A stretch of DNA of 6,909 nucleotides from an uncultured Slackia sp. (GTDB lineage Bacteria > Actinomycetota > Coriobacteriia > Coriobacteriales > Eggerthellaceae). Numbering within the stretch: position 1 is the stretch's first letter; every line of letters begins with the position of its first letter. Made by a program: the position numbers and the translations under genes. Positions 5,241 through 6,909 of this stretch are shown one piece after another. The stretch covers positions 1 through 6,909 of the forward strand of contig CALBLG010000218.1 of NCBI GenBank assembly GCA_937895975.1, given 5' to 3'. A model generated the notes under the pieces. The model ran no database searches. It was not told the DNA's origin and saw only the letters and a program-made list of their open reading frames with translations.

Positions 5241-6728
5241 GTGGAAAGCTTTTTCGACACGGTGAACGACATCTTGGTCGCCATCGACGATTTCATGTGG
5301 GGCGTGCCGCTGATGGTGCTCATTTTGTTCGGCGGAATTTTGCTTACCGTGCGCCTGCGTGGCCTGCAGTTTTCGAAGCTGCCGCGCGCGTTGCGCTACA
5401 TGATGAAAAACGAGAAGGGCGAAGACGCGCACGGCGAGGTTTCGAGCTTTGGCGCGCTGTGCACGGCGCTCTCCGCGACCATCGGCACGGGCAATATCGT
5501 GGGCGTTGCCACGGCCATCGTTGCCGGCGGCCCGGGCGCGATGTTCTGGATGTGGCTGGCGGCATTGTTCGGAATGGCCACGAAATACTCCGAGGGCCTG
5601 CTTGCGGTGAAATATCGCAGCATCGACAAAGACGGCCACGTGTTGGGCGGCCCGTTCTACTACATTGAGCGCGGCATGAAAGAACGCCTGCCCAAGATTT
5701 CATGGCGCTGGCTTGCGAAGATCTTCGCGTTCTTCGGAATGTGCGTCGGCCTGTTTGGCATTGGTACATTTACCCAGGTTAACTCTATTAATTCTGCCAT
5801 CACTGGTTTCTTCGATCCGAATATGACCCATACCGTGAATCTTTTCGGCATGGAATATTCGCTGGCTACGGTTATCGGTTCGCTGGTCGTCGCGATTTTC
5901 GTGGGCCTGGTTGTTATCGGCGGCTTGAAGCGTATTTCCAGCGTGGCCGAGAAAATCATTCCTGCCATGGTCGTTATTTATGTTGGCTTCTCGTTGGTAT
6001 TGATTATCGTGAATATTGCTGCGCTGCCCGATGCGTTGGTAACGATTATTGAAAGCGCGTTTGGCTTGCGCGCTGCCGCTGGCGGTGCTTTGGGCGCAAT
6101 CATCATCGCCATGCAGAAGGGTATTGCACGCGGCATTTTCTCGAATGAGGCCGGCCTTGGTTCTGCGCCTATCGCTGCCGCCGCTGCCCAGACCAAAGAG
6201 CCGGTGCGTCAGGGCCTGGTTTCTATGACCGGCACGTTCTTGGATACCATCATCGTGTGCTCCATGACTGGTCTTGCGTTGGTAATGACGGGCGCGTATC
6301 AGATCCCCGGACTTGAGGGCGCGGCTGTGACCACCGCCGCATTCCAGGCGGGCCTGCCGTTCATTCCCGGTGAGGCCGTGAGCTTCGTGCTTATGGTATG
6401 TCTGGCACTGTTTGGTTTCACCACTATTCTGGGCTGGGATTACTATGGCGAGCGTTGCCTGGAGTATTTCAGCAACGGTTCTAAAAAGGCTGTGAAGGTA
6501 TACCGGTGGGCGTACATCGCGTGTGTGTTCGCCGGCCCGTATATGACGGTTGCCGCCGTGTGGACCATCGCTGACATCTTCAACGCATGCATGGCTATTC
6601 CTAACATGATTGCCTTGATCGCGCTTTCGGGCGTGGTGGTTCGCGAAACGAGGGACTACTTCAAGCGTTTGGCCGATGCGAATGGCGACGAGGATGCATT
6701 GGCGCCGCGCAAGGCGGAAGAGGCTTAA
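5241..6728 (+). CDS. AGCS-family sodium:alanine/glycine symporter
   Basis: This 495-residue inner-membrane protein imports small neutral amino acids (alanine and/or glycine) with Na+. Family signatures are clear: ALSATIGTGNIVGVATAIVAG leading into GGPGAMFWMW near residues 76-105, GGPFYYIERGM near 136-146, RGIFSNEAGLGSAP near 297-310, and GWDYYGERCLEYF near 398-410. About ten or eleven hydrophobic segments are spread over the length, and the C-terminal 25 residues are a charged cytoplasmic tail. GTG 5241 is taken as the start; TTG 5202 would add 13 charged residues without a ribosome binding site. The glycine riboswitch upstream supports glycine as a physiological substrate. The gene appears to be the only one on its transcript, and no good terminator follows; a 5-bp GC stem (6761-6781) and a tandem array come next. 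GC content is high in the first third and falls around 5760-6060. Confidence 0.93.
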   Translation: MESFFDTVNDILVAIDDFMWGVPLMVLILFGGILLTVRLRGLQFSKLPRALRYMMKNEKGEDAHGEVSSFGALCTALSATIGTGNIVGVATAIVAGGPGAMFWMWLAALFGMATKYSEGLLAVKYRSIDKDGHVLGGPFYYIERGMKERLPKISWRWLAKIFAFFGMCVGLFGIGTFTQVNSINSAITGFFDPNMTHTVNLFGMEYSLATVIGSLVVAIFVGLVVIGGLKRISSVAEKIIPAMVVIYVGFSLVLIIVNIAALPDALVTIIESAFGLRAAAGGALGAIIIAMQKGIARGIFSNEAGLGSAPIAAAAAQTKEPVRQGLVSMTGTFLDTIIVCSMTGLALVMTGAYQIPGLEGAAVTTAAFQAGLPFIPGEAVSFVLMVCLALFGFTTILGWDYYGERCLEYFSNGSKKAVKVYRWAYIACVFAGPYMTVAAVWTIADIFNACMAIPNMIALIALSGVVVRETRDYFKRLADANGDEDALAPRKAEEA

Positions 6729-6751
6729 GCTGACCTAGTCGGAGGCAAGCG

Positions 6752-6909
6752 GTGGCGAGGGGCCCATTGGCCATTGGGGCCACGGTCGCCTACCGCTTCG
6801 CCTACCGCTTCGCCTACCGCTTCGCCTACGGCTTCGCCTACCGCTTCGCCTACGGCTTCGCCTACCGCTTCGCCTACCGCTTCGCCTACCGCTTCGCCTA
6901 CCGCTTCGC
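6752..6909 (+). CDS. possible partial reading frame with AYRF repeats, open at window edge
   Basis: GGAGG (6741-6745) lies 6 bases before GTG 6752, which opens a frame with no stop through the window end (52 codons). It would read MARGPLAIGATV followed by tandem AYRF units, two of them AYGF. The 12-bp unit keeps the frame. Against coding: the peptide resembles no known protein, the sequence is a simple tandem repeat, and a related module at 4481-4513 has no equivalent frame. It is more likely to be non-coding repeat DNA, but the start signal is good enough to record. Confidence 0.2.
   Translation, partial: MARGPLAIGATVAYRFAYRFAYRFAYGFAYRFAYGFAYRFAYRFAYRFAYRF
6787..6909. repeat. 12-bp tandem repeat array, at least 10 units, cut by the window end
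   Basis: Ten consecutive units of CGCCTACCGCTT run from 6787 to 6906, and the next begins at 6907. Units 4 (6823-6834) and 6 (6847-6858) are CGCCTACGGCTT, a single C-to-G change; all others are identical. No spacers separate the units, so this is not a CRISPR array. The array follows CCATTGGGGCCACGGT. GGTGGCGA (6751-6758) can pair with TCGCC-T-ACC (6786-6794) with one bulged base, or with later units, so hairpins of several registers are possible. Confidence 0.95.

Noticed and set aside
6787..6909. CRISPR array
   Set aside because: The 12-bp units are directly adjacent with no spacers, and there are no cas genes.

Overview
The window looks like a moderately GC-rich bacterial chromosome. Its four protein families (an amidohydrolase, an NhaC-type antiporter, a divergent HD-domain dGTPase and an AGCS symporter with a glycine riboswitch) would fit an anaerobic Actinobacteriota lineage such as Coriobacteriia/Eggerthellales, or a Clostridia-like bacterium. 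That placement is inference only; no marker gene fixes the taxon.

Layout. Positions 1-81 hold the tail of an unidentified unit ending in a UUCG-loop hairpin. A stand-alone metal-dependent amidohydrolase (182-1186, +) follows, closed by a 12-bp terminator (1257-1290). A folded leader (1312-1383) precedes an NhaC-family Na+/H+ antiporter (1407-3128, +). That gene converges on an HD-domain dGTP triphosphohydrolase-like gene (3174-4400, -), with one terminator hairpin between them. The intergenic stretch 4401-5240 (840 bases) has no convincing protein gene but is full of structure: a perfect 37-bp inverted repeat around a 90-nt loop (4458-4621), a 22-bp RNA-like hairpin (4636-4707), an extended -10 promoter, a leader hairpin, a single-aptamer glycine riboswitch (4976-5068) and a hairpin that covers the ribosome binding site of the next gene. 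That gene is an AGCS sodium:alanine/glycine symporter (5241-6728, +). The window ends in a 12-bp tandem array (6787 to the edge) whose flank resembles sequence inside the 4458-4621 element, so an interspersed intergenic repeat family is likely.

How the genes relate. The symporter is under direct glycine control: glycine binding probably changes access to its ribosome binding site. The antiporter exports Na+ and the symporter spends the Na+ gradient, so they are physiologically linked but not in one operon. The amidohydrolase and dGTPase are independent units. The least explained parts are the inverted-repeat/hairpin element, the antiporter leader and the terminal array, which can also be read as an (AYRF)n reading frame behind a good Shine-Dalgarno sequence.
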